Source: JAAYAY01 sp964429355
Lineage (GTDB): Bacteria > Planctomycetota > Planctomycetia > Pirellulales > Thermoguttaceae
Length of the DNA: 64,000 nucleotides
NCBI GenBank assembly: GCA_964429355.1
Contig: CAYSCH010000003.1
Location: forward strand, 13,635 to 77,634
Direction of reading: 5' to 3'
Below are positions 42,332-52,600 of this stretch, piece after piece (the first letter of the stretch is position 1; every line of letters starts with the position of its first letter). The position numbers were made by a program, and so were the translations under genes. The notes beneath the pieces were generated by a model. That model did no database searches, was not told the origin of the DNA, and saw nothing but the letters and a program-made list of their open reading frames with translations.

Positions 42332-45177
42332 GAACCGTCTTCAAACTGACATTCGGCTTTCTGCGGCAGCACCCCGTTCGGTTGCTGTTGACGGTCTTCG
42401 CCACCGCGGCGGCCACGTGCCTTGTGTTGTGGATGGTCGGCGGTTACGAGGCCCTTCTGAACTCCCACGACGTCTTTGCGAAGCGGGCCCTGGGACGCTA
42501 CACGTTGTCGGTCGATCCAATCGGCCGGAATTGGGATCGGCAGGTGTTGCCGGAGGTGGTGCAGGCCCTGCGGACCGATCCCGATGTGATCGCGGCCGAA
42601 CCGATGTGGGCAGAGCGGGTCGTGATTCAATCGGAGGCGGTGAAACTTCAAGCCCCGCCGCCGGGCTCCGGTTCGCAGCCGGGCGAAGGGGTCAACGAGT
42701 GCCTTCTGCTGGGCACCGACGCTCCGTCGCCGCCATTCGATCTGGTGCGTGGTCGTTGGATTTCCGGCAGTGAGGCAGAAAAGAATGCTGACGACACGCT
42801 GGACGTCGCGGTGAGCGTCCAGGTTGCGGAGCGCTACGGTGTCGATGTCGACGGCCTGTTGATCGTGGGCCGCGACGAAGCGAGCCACCAACTCCGTGTC
42901 GTGGGGATCGTCGACAACCCGCCCGTTCCGATCACAGGCCGGATGGCCGCGAGCATGGACCTGCCCAGCCCGAGTATCGCCGGCATCTATGCCCGGATGG
43001 ACGGAGTCGCCAAGATCCTGAAGCGAGACCCGGTGGTGACTTTCGTCGGGGTCTGTTTGAAGGAAGGAGTGGACGTTCACGCCTTTCGCTATGCCTGGGG
43101 GCCTCGGCTCAGCGCCTTCCAGCCGCCAGCACAGTTTCAGGAGGATCACGATCTGGAGGAGCAGCTCGACGAGGCCGCGGCCGCCGAGAATCTCAAGCTC
43201 CAGTCGTATGCGGCCACGCTCATGGCCATGCTGCTGGCCCTGCTGGTGATCTTCAATACGTTGAACATGGGGGTGTCGGAGCGGACGCGGCAGTTCGCCA
43301 TGCTCAGGGCGATCGCCTTGACGCGTGCCCAGGTGGCCCAACTTGTCTTCGCGGAAAGCCTGTTCATGGCCACCGTGGGTTTTGCAGGCGGACTGGCTGC
43401 GGGAGAGGCCTTGCTCAAGTTGACTGGTTCCCTTTCCGGATCGATGTGGCGGCACGGAGGCCACGTCGGCGGACTGGCGATCGCCTTGGCCGCCGTTGCC
43501 TCGTTTGGAGCGGCATTTCTTGCTGCACTCCTTCCGGCCTGGCACGCCACCCGCGTGCGGCCACTCGACGCCATGGCTCCGCCACAGACGAATTCGTACA
43601 CCGAGGCCAAACGACAGTGGTACTGGTTGCTGGCGGGACTCGTCCTGATCGGTGTCGCGCCGGTTCTCACCTTCGTGTTTTCACCTTCTTCCGAGCAGGA
43701 GGCAAAGAGCCGTCTGGCTTACGGAATGATTGCCTTGGCTCTCGGCTTCCTGATGCTTGCCCCGGGCATCGTGCGGCTGGTCGATCGGTTCGCCGGCCCT
43801 CTGCTGGCCAGGGCAATCGGCTTGAGCCCCAGGCTCCTGGCCCAGCAGCTTTCGTGCCATATGGGCCGAACGATCGCGTCGGCAATCGCGCTGAGTGTCG
43901 GGCTCACTCTCTTCATCAGCATCCAGGTGTGGGGCTACACGTTGCTGGAGACCTTTGTGCCCGGAAAATGGGCTCCCGACTTGCAGATCGCTTTCGAACC
44001 GTACGGTCTGACCGATCAAGCTGCAGCGGAGTTTGCCCGGCTCCCGGGGGTCGGTGCTGATCGCTGTACACCGATCGTTGTGGAGCAACCGCGGCTGCGT
44101 GAAGATCTCACGCGTAGTGCCCAGCGCGCCTCCGTGACAAGGCAAGACAACGTCGTCGTGATCGGCATCGATCCCGTCAAGGCGATTGGAGGAACCGCGC
44201 CGCTGCTGGACTTCGACTATGTTCGAGGCGACCGCAACGGTGCGGTCGCCGCGATGCAGAACGGCCGCGGCTGCGTTGTTCCCGAGCACTTCTTGCGGGA
44301 AACCGGGCTGAGTGTGGGCGACCGATTCGAACTCGTGCCGCCGGAGAATCCCAAGCAGCCTGTTGCCTACACGATTGCCGCTTCGGTGCAGTTTCAGGGT
44401 TGGCACTGGATGACCAAGATCGGCGGTCTCAGGGTGCGCACGCACCGGGCGGCCGCCCTGGTGATCGCCGACTTCGAAACGGTGCGCGCCGATTTCGGGC
44501 TTTCCAATCCCAGGCACGTCTGGTTGCGCTACCAGCCGTCCGCTGCCGATCCGGCCGGGATCGCCGAGGTGGCCCAGGACTACTATTCCGGCGTGCTCGG
44601 TGAGGAAGTCCGCAACGGGAAGCCCAGGCAAACGGGAGCGGCTTCTCGGATGGGCAGCCCTGGGGAACTGTCCGCACGGGGGCGCCCGGCTGCTTACATT
44701 CAAACGGTCTCCGCCGACGACGTCCGCCGGGCCATCCGGAACAACGCATCGCGTTGGCTCTGGGCTGCAAGCGTGATGCCCTTGGTAGGCGTCGCCATCG
44801 GTTCCCTTGGCGTGTTGACGGTCATTATCAGCTCCGTCCGAGCCCGTCAGTGGGAGATGGGAGTTCTTCGTGCCCTGGGGTTCAGCCGAGGTGCCCTCGT
44901 CCGGCTGGTGGTGGCGGAAGGGCTTCTCGTGGGCATCGTGGCCTGTGTCTTGAGCCTTGGATTCGGTATTATGGCCGGTTGGTGCGGCACGGGCTTGTCG
45001 AGCCACATGAGCTTCTTCGGCGGCCTGCAGCCGGACCTGGGGATCCCGCCGGCTGCCATGCTGGTCGGATTGATCGTCGTCCTGCTCTTCGCCGCCATGG
45101 CCGCGATCGGACCGGCCGTTCGAGTGGGCCTTACCCGTCCATTGGAGCTCCTGCAGCAGGGACGAAGTGCCTTGTAG
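42328..45177 (+). CDS. FtsX/MacB-type ABC permease 2
   Basis: 949 aa. The N-terminal membrane segment (PVRLLLTVFATAAATCLVLW) is followed by a large periplasmic domain, a first FtsX domain with NTLNMGVSERTRQFAMLRAI, central helices, a second periplasmic domain (about 550-800) and a C-terminal FtsX domain with SSVRARQWEMGVLRALGFSR. This double-FtsX layout matches MacB/LolC-like exporters that act on periplasmic substrates without a channel of their own. It has no Gly-rich insert, unlike permease 1. The EboD-like gene starts 37 nt downstream. Confidence 0.93.
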   Translation: MRTVFKLTFGFLRQHPVRLLLTVFATAAATCLVLWMVGGYEALLNSHDVFAKRALGRYTLSVDPIGRNWDRQVLPEVVQALRTDPDVIAAEPMWAERVVIQSEAVKLQAPPPGSGSQPGEGVNECLLLGTDAPSPPFDLVRGRWISGSEAEKNADDTLDVAVSVQVAERYGVDVDGLLIVGRDEASHQLRVVGIVDNPPVPITGRMAASMDLPSPSIAGIYARMDGVAKILKRDPVVTFVGVCLKEGVDVHAFRYAWGPRLSAFQPPAQFQEDHDLEEQLDEAAAAENLKLQSYAATLMAMLLALLVIFNTLNMGVSERTRQFAMLRAIALTRAQVAQLVFAESLFMATVGFAGGLAAGEALLKLTGSLSGSMWRHGGHVGGLAIALAAVASFGAAFLAALLPAWHATRVRPLDAMAPPQTNSYTEAKRQWYWLLAGLVLIGVAPVLTFVFSPSSEQEAKSRLAYGMIALALGFLMLAPGIVRLVDRFAGPLLARAIGLSPRLLAQQLSCHMGRTIASAIALSVGLTLFISIQVWGYTLLETFVPGKWAPDLQIAFEPYGLTDQAAAEFARLPGVGADRCTPIVVEQPRLREDLTRSAQRASVTRQDNVVVIGIDPVKAIGGTAPLLDFDYVRGDRNGAVAAMQNGRGCVVPEHFLRETGLSVGDRFELVPPENPKQPVAYTIAASVQFQGWHWMTKIGGLRVRTHRAAALVIADFETVRADFGLSNPRHVWLRYQPSAADPAGIAEVAQDYYSGVLGEEVRNGKPRQTGAASRMGSPGELSARGRPAAYIQTVSADDVRRAIRNNASRWLWAASVMPLVGVAIGSLGVLTVIISSVRARQWEMGVLRALGFSRGALVRLVVAEGLLVGIVACVLSLGFGIMAGWCGTGLSSHMSFFGGLQPDLGIPPAAMLVGLIVVLLFAAMAAIGPAVRVGLTRPLELLQQGRSAL

Positions 45178-45214
45178 CCGATAGTACGCCAAGACATTGC
45201 CTGAGGTGAGAGGC

Positions 45215-46678
45215 ATGATCGATGTGAAAAACAAGCGAGATTCCGCTTCAATCAACGTTGGCTTTTCCGTGCCTTTCGTGCATCGGCTTCGGTTCACGGA
45301 CGACGTTTTCGGAGGCGAGCAGTATGTGCTGGCCGAACTGCTGGAACCGTCCGGCTCGCAGCCCGCAAGAGTGCAGTTCTGGCTGGATGCAAACCTTGCC
45401 GCGGCCGCTCCCCCCCTGGTGACCAGAATCCGGCAATTCCCGGCACGGTTTGCAGATCGAGTTGTCGCGGCAGGCGACCTTCAGATTGTGCCCGGTGGAG
45501 AAGAATCGAAAAACGACATTCACATCCTGGAAGGGATGCTTCGCGAGTTGCACCGAGCGGAACTCGATCGACGCAGCTACGTCGTGGTTATCGGGGGCGG
45601 CGCAGTTCTCGATACCGTGGGGTTTGCCGTGGCACTGGCGCATCGCGGCATACGGCTGATCCGAATACCCACGACCACGCTGGCCCAGGCAGACTCGGGA
45701 GTCGGTGTGAAGAACGGTGTCAACCTCTACGGCACGAAGAATTGGCTCGGAACCTTCGCCGTTCCGTGGGCCGTGATCAACGATACTCGATTGCTGGAGA
45801 CGCTGAGCGAACGCGACTTCCTGGCCGGCTTTTCCGAAGCGGTCAAGGTTGCACTGTTGAAGGACCCGGCAATGTTCGAGGGACTGTGCCGGACCGCGCC
45901 ACAGATCTGTTCTCGCGACATGTCAGAGTGCCTTCCGATCATTCGCAGATCGGCCGAATTGCACCTGGACCACATCACACGGGGCGGCGACCCGTTCGAA
46001 ATGCTCGAAGCACGGCCGTTGGACTTCGGGCACTGGTCGGCCCACAAGCTCGAGGCGATGTCACGCTTCTCGCTGCGGCATGGCGAAGCGGTCGCGATCG
46101 GGATTGCGATCGACACGGTCTACTCGTCGCTGGCATATGGTCTCTCGCGGTTCGAGGCCGCACGGGTGCTCGACTGCCTTTCCAGCCTGGGGTTCAGACT
46201 GGAGCACCCACAACTGGGTGATTCTGAACAACTGCTTGCGGGGCTTGAAGAGTTCCGCCAGCACCTCGGTGGTCGGCTGACGCTCACCATGCTCGAGGGA
46301 ATCGGCCGGCCTCTGGACATTCACCAGGTCGACTATGGCCTTCTGGGTCAAGCCATCCATTCGCTCAACTTCTCAATAGGTGACAGGCCAGCCCCGATCG
46401 GGATCTGGGCCCGAAGGAACACCCACAAAGATCCGGTAACTGCGTCCCGTTGCGGACACGACGCCGAAGTGTTTCGTATTCGGCAAAGCGACGTCTGGAG
46501 CACCGGCACGCTCAAGTTTGAACTTCCTATGTTGCTCATTATTCGAGTCGCACGCCAGTTCTTGCGCGTTCAATGCTGTCGCAATGGGAATCGCCGGGAT
46601 CAAGCCCAGCAAGCTCACAGTCTTGGGTGGAAACAGAGTTCGTTTGCAGTGCATGGCATGCTTCCTTCAATGGCTTAA
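45215..46678 (+). CDS. EboD-like sugar-phosphate cyclase (3-dehydroquinate synthase family)
   Basis: 487 aa from the ATG at 45215. The AroB-fold core is clear: SYVVVIGGGAVLDTVGFAVA, HRGIRLIRIPTTTLAQADSG and GVGVKNGVNLYGTKNWLGTF. Metal ligands lie in AGFSEAVKVALLKD, DFGHWSAHKLE and LRHGEAVAIGIAID. These blocks match EboD of the ebo clusters better than AroB, but eboA, B, C, E and F are not in the window. Similarity stops near residue 390. The last roughly 95 residues (from about ARRNTHKDP) look non-native and overlap the convergent PepSY gene by 140 nt. Its place after permease 2 suggests a metabolite handled by that exporter. Confidence 0.82.
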   Translation: MIDVKNKRDSASINVGFSVPFVHRLRFTDDVFGGEQYVLAELLEPSGSQPARVQFWLDANLAAAAPPLVTRIRQFPARFADRVVAAGDLQIVPGGEESKNDIHILEGMLRELHRAELDRRSYVVVIGGGAVLDTVGFAVALAHRGIRLIRIPTTTLAQADSGVGVKNGVNLYGTKNWLGTFAVPWAVINDTRLLETLSERDFLAGFSEAVKVALLKDPAMFEGLCRTAPQICSRDMSECLPIIRRSAELHLDHITRGGDPFEMLEARPLDFGHWSAHKLEAMSRFSLRHGEAVAIGIAIDTVYSSLAYGLSRFEAARVLDCLSSLGFRLEHPQLGDSEQLLAGLEEFRQHLGGRLTLTMLEGIGRPLDIHQVDYGLLGQAIHSLNFSIGDRPAPIGIWARRNTHKDPVTASRCGHDAEVFRIRQSDVWSTGTLKFELPMLLIIRVARQFLRVQCCRNGNRRDQAQQAHSLGWKQSSFAVHGMLPSMA

Positions 46679-47840
46679 CTGCCGAGCGCACGGCGCGTTT
46701 CTTGGGAAAGAACCGCCTGTAGGAGAGTGCGTAGCCGGTGTAGACCAGGAGCAACGAAGCTGCTGTTGAAAGAACGGCGACGATCTTTCCGGCCACGCCG
46801 AAGGCGGCCCCGGTGTGCAGAAATCGGATCCAGATGCGGGCCTGCAGGCCGGCGCTCCGATCCCTCAGGTGAAGGGCCCGCAGGATCTCGCCCGTGTAGG
46901 GATCCAGTTCCACGGGCACGTTTGCCCGATTGGGCATGTAGTCGGGCATCGTGACCACGGCTTTTACGGAGGCCGTCTCGTCTGCATTCCGCGGACTCCC
47001 GAGCGGCAGACGGATCGACTTCCAAGCCGGAAAACCCGCTTGGAGTTCTGCCAACAGCGACTCCAGCGGCAGGCGCTCACTTCCCTCCGCCGGAGCCGGC
47101 ACCGCGACGGGCGGCACCAACGTCATGCGAAAATCGCGGTGCTCCGCCGGCTTTTCGCCGAAAAGCTGAAAAACCAGGTTGTGGGCCCACCCGAAAGAAA
47201 TGACCACGCCGGTCACCACCAGAACAACCAGAACGGGCAGGCTCCAGAATCCCAGGACGACGTGCCAATTGAAGTCGCGGACTCTGCCGCGAGCTCTCCA
47301 CTTCAGCAGTAACCGTGGCTTGAGCGCTCGGACACTCCAGCGTCTCGGGAACCAGAGGTAGAACCCCGTGACACAGAGGAAGAGAAACACCAGATTGCCG
47401 ACGCCGGTGATGAACCGGCCAGTCGCCCGCCGACCGTCACTCATCGCGAGCCAGCGGTGCAGTTCCCCCAGGAAATGAAACGCGTCGTCAGCGGCTCGGG
47501 CCTGCGATTCTCTCATCTGGCCTGTGTACGGATCGATGTACACAGGCCCGGAATGCCCCGCAAAGAACTGCCAGGCACGTTGCGGGTCACGGTGAACCAC
47601 CAGGTGATCCGGAGCGAAATGGGGCATTCTTTGTCTGGCCACCGAGTGTAGTTCGTCGGCGCTGAGCCGGCGGCGACCGTCCTGCGGCCGTTGCACGGCC
47701 GCAACATTGCGATCGCACCAGGCGAGGATTTCTTCCTCAAACGCGATAGCGATCCCGGTGATCGACATGACCGCAATCACGATCCCTGCGGAAACGCCGA
47801 AAACAAGATGTAGCCAGAAGATAATGGATCGCATCATCAT
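46539..47840 (-). CDS. PepSY-associated transmembrane protein
   Basis: About 433 aa from the ATG at 47840. Four membrane segments are visible: IIFWLHLVFGVSAGIVIAVM near the start, LVFLFLCVTGFYLWFPRRWS, SLPVLVVLVVTGVVIS and a C-terminal VLSTAASLLLVYTGYALSYR. Two PepSY-type blocks contain VYIDPYTGQM and VELDPYTGEIL. Such proteins are often iron-regulated or electron-transfer membrane proteins in siderophore systems. The C-terminal 50 residues after FFPKKRAV overlap the EboD-like gene and look non-conserved. It lies downstream of the second DUF1559 gene on the same strand. Confidence 0.85.
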   Translation of the reverse strand: MMMRSIIFWLHLVFGVSAGIVIAVMSITGIAIAFEEEILAWCDRNVAAVQRPQDGRRRLSADELHSVARQRMPHFAPDHLVVHRDPQRAWQFFAGHSGPVYIDPYTGQMRESQARAADDAFHFLGELHRWLAMSDGRRATGRFITGVGNLVFLFLCVTGFYLWFPRRWSVRALKPRLLLKWRARGRVRDFNWHVVLGFWSLPVLVVLVVTGVVISFGWAHNLVFQLFGEKPAEHRDFRMTLVPPVAVPAPAEGSERLPLESLLAELQAGFPAWKSIRLPLGSPRNADETASVKAVVTMPDYMPNRANVPVELDPYTGEILRALHLRDRSAGLQARIWIRFLHTGAAFGVAGKIVAVLSTAASLLLVYTGYALSYRRFFPKKRAVRSAVKPLKEACHALQTNSVSTQDCELAGLDPGDSHCDSIERARTGVRLE

Positions 47841-47946
47841 GCTGCCTTGCGAAAACTGCGCACGAAATGCCTGAAGAGACAGACGGATACAGGCTCCGCC
47901 CGGGCAACGATTCCAGTCCCCTCCTCCGGACCGCGGCTGGATTAGC

Positions 47947-48978
47947 TCACTCCGAACTGATCGTGCGTACCTCTCGCCCCGCTCGTGTCCAACTGGCGTG
48001 CCAGGCATCTCGATCCACCGAGTCCGAGGTCGAGCGAACGCTGCCGTCAGCCATACCTACGTTTACGGCCCCGGGATGGTAGCTTCGCGCCCCGGTGAGC
48101 TTGTTGGACTTGAAGACCAGATCGGGCACATCGCTATTGGGAGTCAAGTGACCGTTCATGACCGGACCGTTGGGAACACTGCCTCGCAACCAATAGTGGT
48201 TCCTTGCTCCGTCCCACCCGGTGATATAGGCCTGAACCGCGCTGACGTTGCCGGAGCCGGCAACTGCGGCAACGGCCGAATCGACGGCCGTGGTCACAGC
48301 CCGAAACCGCCGCGGGTCTTGCAGAGGGGTGGGAGATACGGGGGCATCGCCGGCGCCGATCGAGGCCTCGGCAAAGATCAGGGTATTGCTTGTCCCGTCG
48401 GTGATGTCGCACAACTTGATCTTCGCACCCACCCAGCACAGGCCGTCGGAGGCAACACCATTTCCGGGATGGTAGACGCCATCGGTGCCGCTCCCTTGAT
48501 TAACTCCGTAACTGACTCCGGCGATCGGAATGACCGCGCCGGAGGGCATCTTCAGATCATGAAGGGTCGCACCGACGTCGCTAGGGCATTCGAATGAAGG
48601 CACCCGGGTCCTTGCGGCAGCGTGCAATTCGGCGGGGAGATCTGCCAGTGCCGGATGTCCCATGTAGACATCAAAATCGATCAGATCCTGCAGATTCGCC
48701 TGCTCCATGAAGGGAAGCAGCTTGGCAAACGGCGAGTAGTCGCTGGGATAGCCGCCCGGCCGGGGCCATCCGTTGTTGGGAAACGCTTCGGGATAAGTGG
48801 AAGCGTAGTTGTGCAGGGCCAGACCAAGCTGGCGAAGGTTGTTGCTGCATTGGCTCCGCCGAGCCGCTTCACGGGCAGCTTGCACCGCAGGAAGCAAGAG
48901 TGCAACAAGGATCCCGAGGATCGCGATCACAACCAGCAACTCGACAAGGGTAAATGCAGCACGAGATCTTCGGTTCAT
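47947..48978 (-). CDS. DUF1559 protein with prepilin-type N-terminus
   Basis: 343 aa, complete. The start MNRRSRAAFTLVELLVVIAI continues into LLPAVQAAREAARRSQCSNN. Later DUF1559 blocks include DGTSNTLIFAEASIGAG and SYHPGAVNVGMADGSVRSTS, and the protein ends HASWTRAGREVRTISSE. It is a paralogue of the protein at 38853-39853, with which it shares most of these blocks. Envelope-located after prepilin peptidase cleavage; role unknown. It has its own promoter and is followed by the PepSY gene. Confidence 0.94.
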   Translation of the reverse strand: MNRRSRAAFTLVELLVVIAILGILVALLLPAVQAAREAARRSQCSNNLRQLGLALHNYASTYPEAFPNNGWPRPGGYPSDYSPFAKLLPFMEQANLQDLIDFDVYMGHPALADLPAELHAAARTRVPSFECPSDVGATLHDLKMPSGAVIPIAGVSYGVNQGSGTDGVYHPGNGVASDGLCWVGAKIKLCDITDGTSNTLIFAEASIGAGDAPVSPTPLQDPRRFRAVTTAVDSAVAAVAGSGNVSAVQAYITGWDGARNHYWLRGSVPNGPVMNGHLTPNSDVPDLVFKSNKLTGARSYHPGAVNVGMADGSVRSTSDSVDRDAWHASWTRAGREVRTISSE

Positions 48979-49093
48979 CGAAGTGCCTCCAGCCGTAGGG
49001 GGGAAGTGAAGATGTGATGAATTGGCTGGCGACAGGTGCGAAGAGCACCTCGGCTGGCTAACAAACGATACTGACTCTCAATATCACTAACGT

Positions 49094-49121
49094 ATTATAG
49101 ACAGATCTTCGTCATTCGCAA
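49094..49121 (-). promoter_or_regulatory. Promoter of the second DUF1559 gene
   Basis: On the minus strand: TTGCGA (49121-49116), 16 nt spacer, perfect TATAAT (49099-49094). The leader would be about 110 nt. It sits in a locally AT-rich stretch, unlike the rest of the window. Confidence 0.5.
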
Positions 49122-49526
49122 GGTGGTCAAGCTGACTTTCTGGATCTTCTTCCCCGGAGCAACCTCGCCACGACCTCACCCTCCCGTGCTCAAGGCGCGA
49201 AGAGCCAGGAGAGAAATCGTCTCGGAGAAGAACCGACCAGTTGCATGACGTGAACAGGAACTGAGCTGGGCAGTAGGGATGCCCCAGCGTGCCGGATACC
49301 GGCAGCCGGATTGTGCCGCTTGATGCAACCGGCCACTCCGCGTTTCCGTCTTCCGATTTGCAGTCCAGTTACTCGAGAGTCCAGGTCGCAGTCCGGGCAC
49401 CATGACTGCACCTCCACCTCCGAGCCTGTCCGAGATTTGCCAAGAGCCTGATCGCCGTGCCCGGCACCGAGCCGGAAGAAACTACCAATGCCCACGCAGC
49501 ATTGACACGGTTCCGCCAACACCGTG

Positions 49527-49555
49527 TTCTTTCGTCAGTCCGAACCGTATATACT
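49527..49555 (+). promoter_or_regulatory. Weak candidate promoter of the haem/SUMF1 gene
   Basis: TTCTTT (49527-49532), 17 nt, TATACT (49550-49555), about 45 nt before the start codon at 49605. The -35 match is poor. A consensus TTGACA at 49502-49507 has no matching -10. Confidence 0.25.
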
Positions 49556-49604
49556 ATCCCTCTGGGAGTTGCACACCTGGCAGATCGCGAAGGGAACACC
49601 GACC

Positions 49605-52600
49605 ATGGTCGTCTTGGAACGTGGCTTTTTGGCGTGGGCAGCCGCGGTTCTGTTTCAAGGCTTCTTGGCTGTGGCCGCGGAGCCAAAGCCGGAAGACTGC
49701 TCGCCGGGCGTCATCGAAATCCCCGGATATGCCTACGATCGGGGCAATGCGCAGACCTTTGCCGATCCGCAGCAGTATGCCGACGGTGGCCCGATGGTTG
49801 CCTTCGGAGGTCAGAGCCCTGTCAATATTGAATACGATGTGGAATTGCCCGTCGATGGTTCCTATCGCATCCGTCTCCGTTATGCGGCTGCCGATGCCAG
49901 GCCGGTGGATTTCTACATCGACCAGGAGCGCATCGGCCTGTGTTGCCGGGGTACCACCGGGAGCTGGAACACTTCGAGCGCCCAGTGGGAAGACAGCTTT
50001 CAGCACTACATCACCCCCGGCAAACACACATTTCGCATGGAACGTGCCGGCGCATTTCCCCACGTGATGGCTCTTCGGTTGGAAGGGTCGCGTTCATTTC
50101 CCGATGGATGGAAGCTCGAGCGGCCAGGCGCCCGCACTCTCGACAGCCCCCCGCCGGTTGTCCCCGGAATTGGCTACGACGTTGCCACCGTCGCCCCCGA
50201 AAAGCTCCGCCTGGCCATCGAAGACCTGGTCACCACGTTCGGCGACGGTTACCCGGCCGGCGCCGATTATCTGGTTCGACTGGACCGGTTGGCCCTCGCC
50301 CTCCAGGAGGCTCAAGCGGCCGTCCAGAAGGACGACCAAGGGGCGGTCGATCGCGAGAGACAGATTGCCCAGCAACTCATGGCCCTCCGTGATGAGGCCC
50401 TCCTGGCCAACCCGCTGCTGAACTTCCAGCAACTTCTCCTCGTCAAGCGGGGCAACAAGTCGCCCGCCCTGGGCCTGCCTCGCAACTGGCAGAGCAACTC
50501 GTGCCTCGCCCGCAATGGTTTCGACGATGAGATTTCGGTCCTCTCACCGGTTGGTCCCGAGGGCGAATTGAAGGCACTCTTTACCCCGCCGCGAGACAGC
50601 TTCGTTGGCGACGTCGACCTGAATTTCGACGGCCGGCGCATGCTGTTCTCCATGGTCGGCGAGAACGGCCGATGGCAGATCTTCGAAGTCGGCGTGGATG
50701 GCCAAGGTCTTCGGCAACTCACCGGCGAACAACCCGACGTCGACTCGTACGATGCCTGCTATCTGCCCGACGGCAAGATCCTCTTCACCTCGACCGCCTG
50801 CTTCATCGGCGTCCCTTGCGTCTACGGCAGTTCCCACGTGGCCGTGCTCTACCTGATGGACGCTGACGGGCACAACATCCGCCAGCTCTGCTTCGACCAG
50901 GAGCACGACTGGTGTCCCACCGTCATGAACAACGGCCGGGTGCTCTATTCTCGCTGGGAATATGCCGACACGCCCCATTCCAACACGCGTCTCCTGTTCC
51001 ACATGAACCCCGACGGCACGGAGCAAATGGAGTTCTACGGGAGCAATTCCTATTGGCCCAATTCGTTCTTCTACGCCCGGCCGATCCCCAACCATCCCAC
51101 CAAGGTCGTCTCCGTCATCGGGGGCCATCACGACAATCCGCGGATGGGCGAACTGGTCGTCTTCGATCCGGCCTCAGGTCGCCGCGAAGACTCAGGGGCT
51201 GTTCAGCGCATTCCAGGTTTCGGCAAGAAAGTCGAGATGCGGATCAGCGACGGGCTGACACTCGACAGTTGGCCCAAGTTCCTCCATCCCTATCCCCTCA
51301 GCGATAAGCACTTTCTCGTCTCGTGCAAGCCCTCCCCGCACTCGGCCTGGGGTGTCTACCTGGTCGATACGTTCGACAACTTCGTCCTTCTGAAAGAAGA
51401 TCCGGCCCATGCCCTCTTCGAGCCGATCCCCCTGCGGGCCACCACACCGCCCCAGCGAGTCCCCGACAAGGTCGACCTGGCAAAGAAGGACGCAACCGTC
51501 TATCTCCCCGACATCTACGTCGGCGACGGCCTGAAAGGTATTCCTCGCGGAACGGTCAAAGAGCTCCGGCTCTTCACCTACCATTTCGCCTACCAGGAAA
51601 TGGGCGGCCTGCTGGGTGTTGTCGGAATGGACGGACCCTGGGACATCAAGCGAGTGCTGGGAACCGTGCCGGTCCGTTCCGATGGCTCGGCCAAGTTCCG
51701 CATCCCGGCCAACATGCCGATTTCCATCCAACCCCTCGATCAAGACGGCAAGGCTCTCCAGTTGATGCGAAGCTGGATGACAGCCATGCCTGGCGAAGTG
51801 GTCCAGTGTGCCGGGTGCCACGAGCCGCAGAACACTGCTCCGACTTCGCAATCCACCATGGCCCTGAACGAACCGGCCGATGAGATCGCACCCTGGTACG
51901 GCCCCCTGCGAGGCTTCAGCTATCCCCGCGAGGTCCAGCCGGTGGTGGATCGCTACTGTGTCGGCTGCCACGACGGGCGCCCGGCCCGAGAGGGAGGGGC
52001 CGAACCGAATCTCCGCGGCGACGTGAAGATCACCGACTGGGCCCAGGTAACACCCGGAAACGGCGGTGCCCACGCCGGCAAGTTCTCCGTGGGATACTAC
52101 GAACTCTCTCGCTACGTCCGCCGACCGGGCATCGAGAGCGATTATCACCTCCTCGAACCGATGGAGTTCCATGCCGACACGACGCAACTGGTTCAGTTGC
52201 TCAAGAAGGGGCACTACGGCGTCCAACTCGACGACCAGGCGTGGGATCGTCTCGTCACCTGGATCGATCTGAACTGTCCTTACCATGGAACCTGGGGCGA
52301 AGAGTTGGCTCAGCCTGGTATCCAGCGCCAGCGGCGCCGCGAGCTGCTCAAACTCTACGGCGGTTACGACGACGACCCGGAGGCGGTGCCGGCGATCACC
52401 GCGGCGGCCGTCGAGCCGATTGCGCCGACTCAACCCGCCGGCCAGCCGGCGTCAGGGCCCGCCTGCGAGGGTTGGCCTTTCGATGCCGCCGAGGCCCAGC
52501 GCCGCCAGGTATCTGCCGGACCGCTCACAACCCGGACCCTGCACTTGGCCGAGGGGCTAGATCTGGAACTGGTCCTGATCCCCGCCGGGCGGTTCATCAT

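Larger units (their letters stand above)
48979..49604. other. Divergent intergenic region between DUF1559 and the haem/SUMF1 gene
   Basis: 626 nt. It holds the minus-strand promoter and a weaker plus-strand candidate, both listed. Short GC hairpins occur (for example GCCGG-ATA-CCGGC) but nothing I can name. Confidence 0.45.

Noticed and set aside
43681..45297. 538-codon minus-strand frame
   Set aside because: Antisense to permease 2; no membrane segments or domain of its own.
45215..46678. Housekeeping AroB
   Set aside because: The conserved blocks follow the EboD pattern and there are no shikimate genes nearby.
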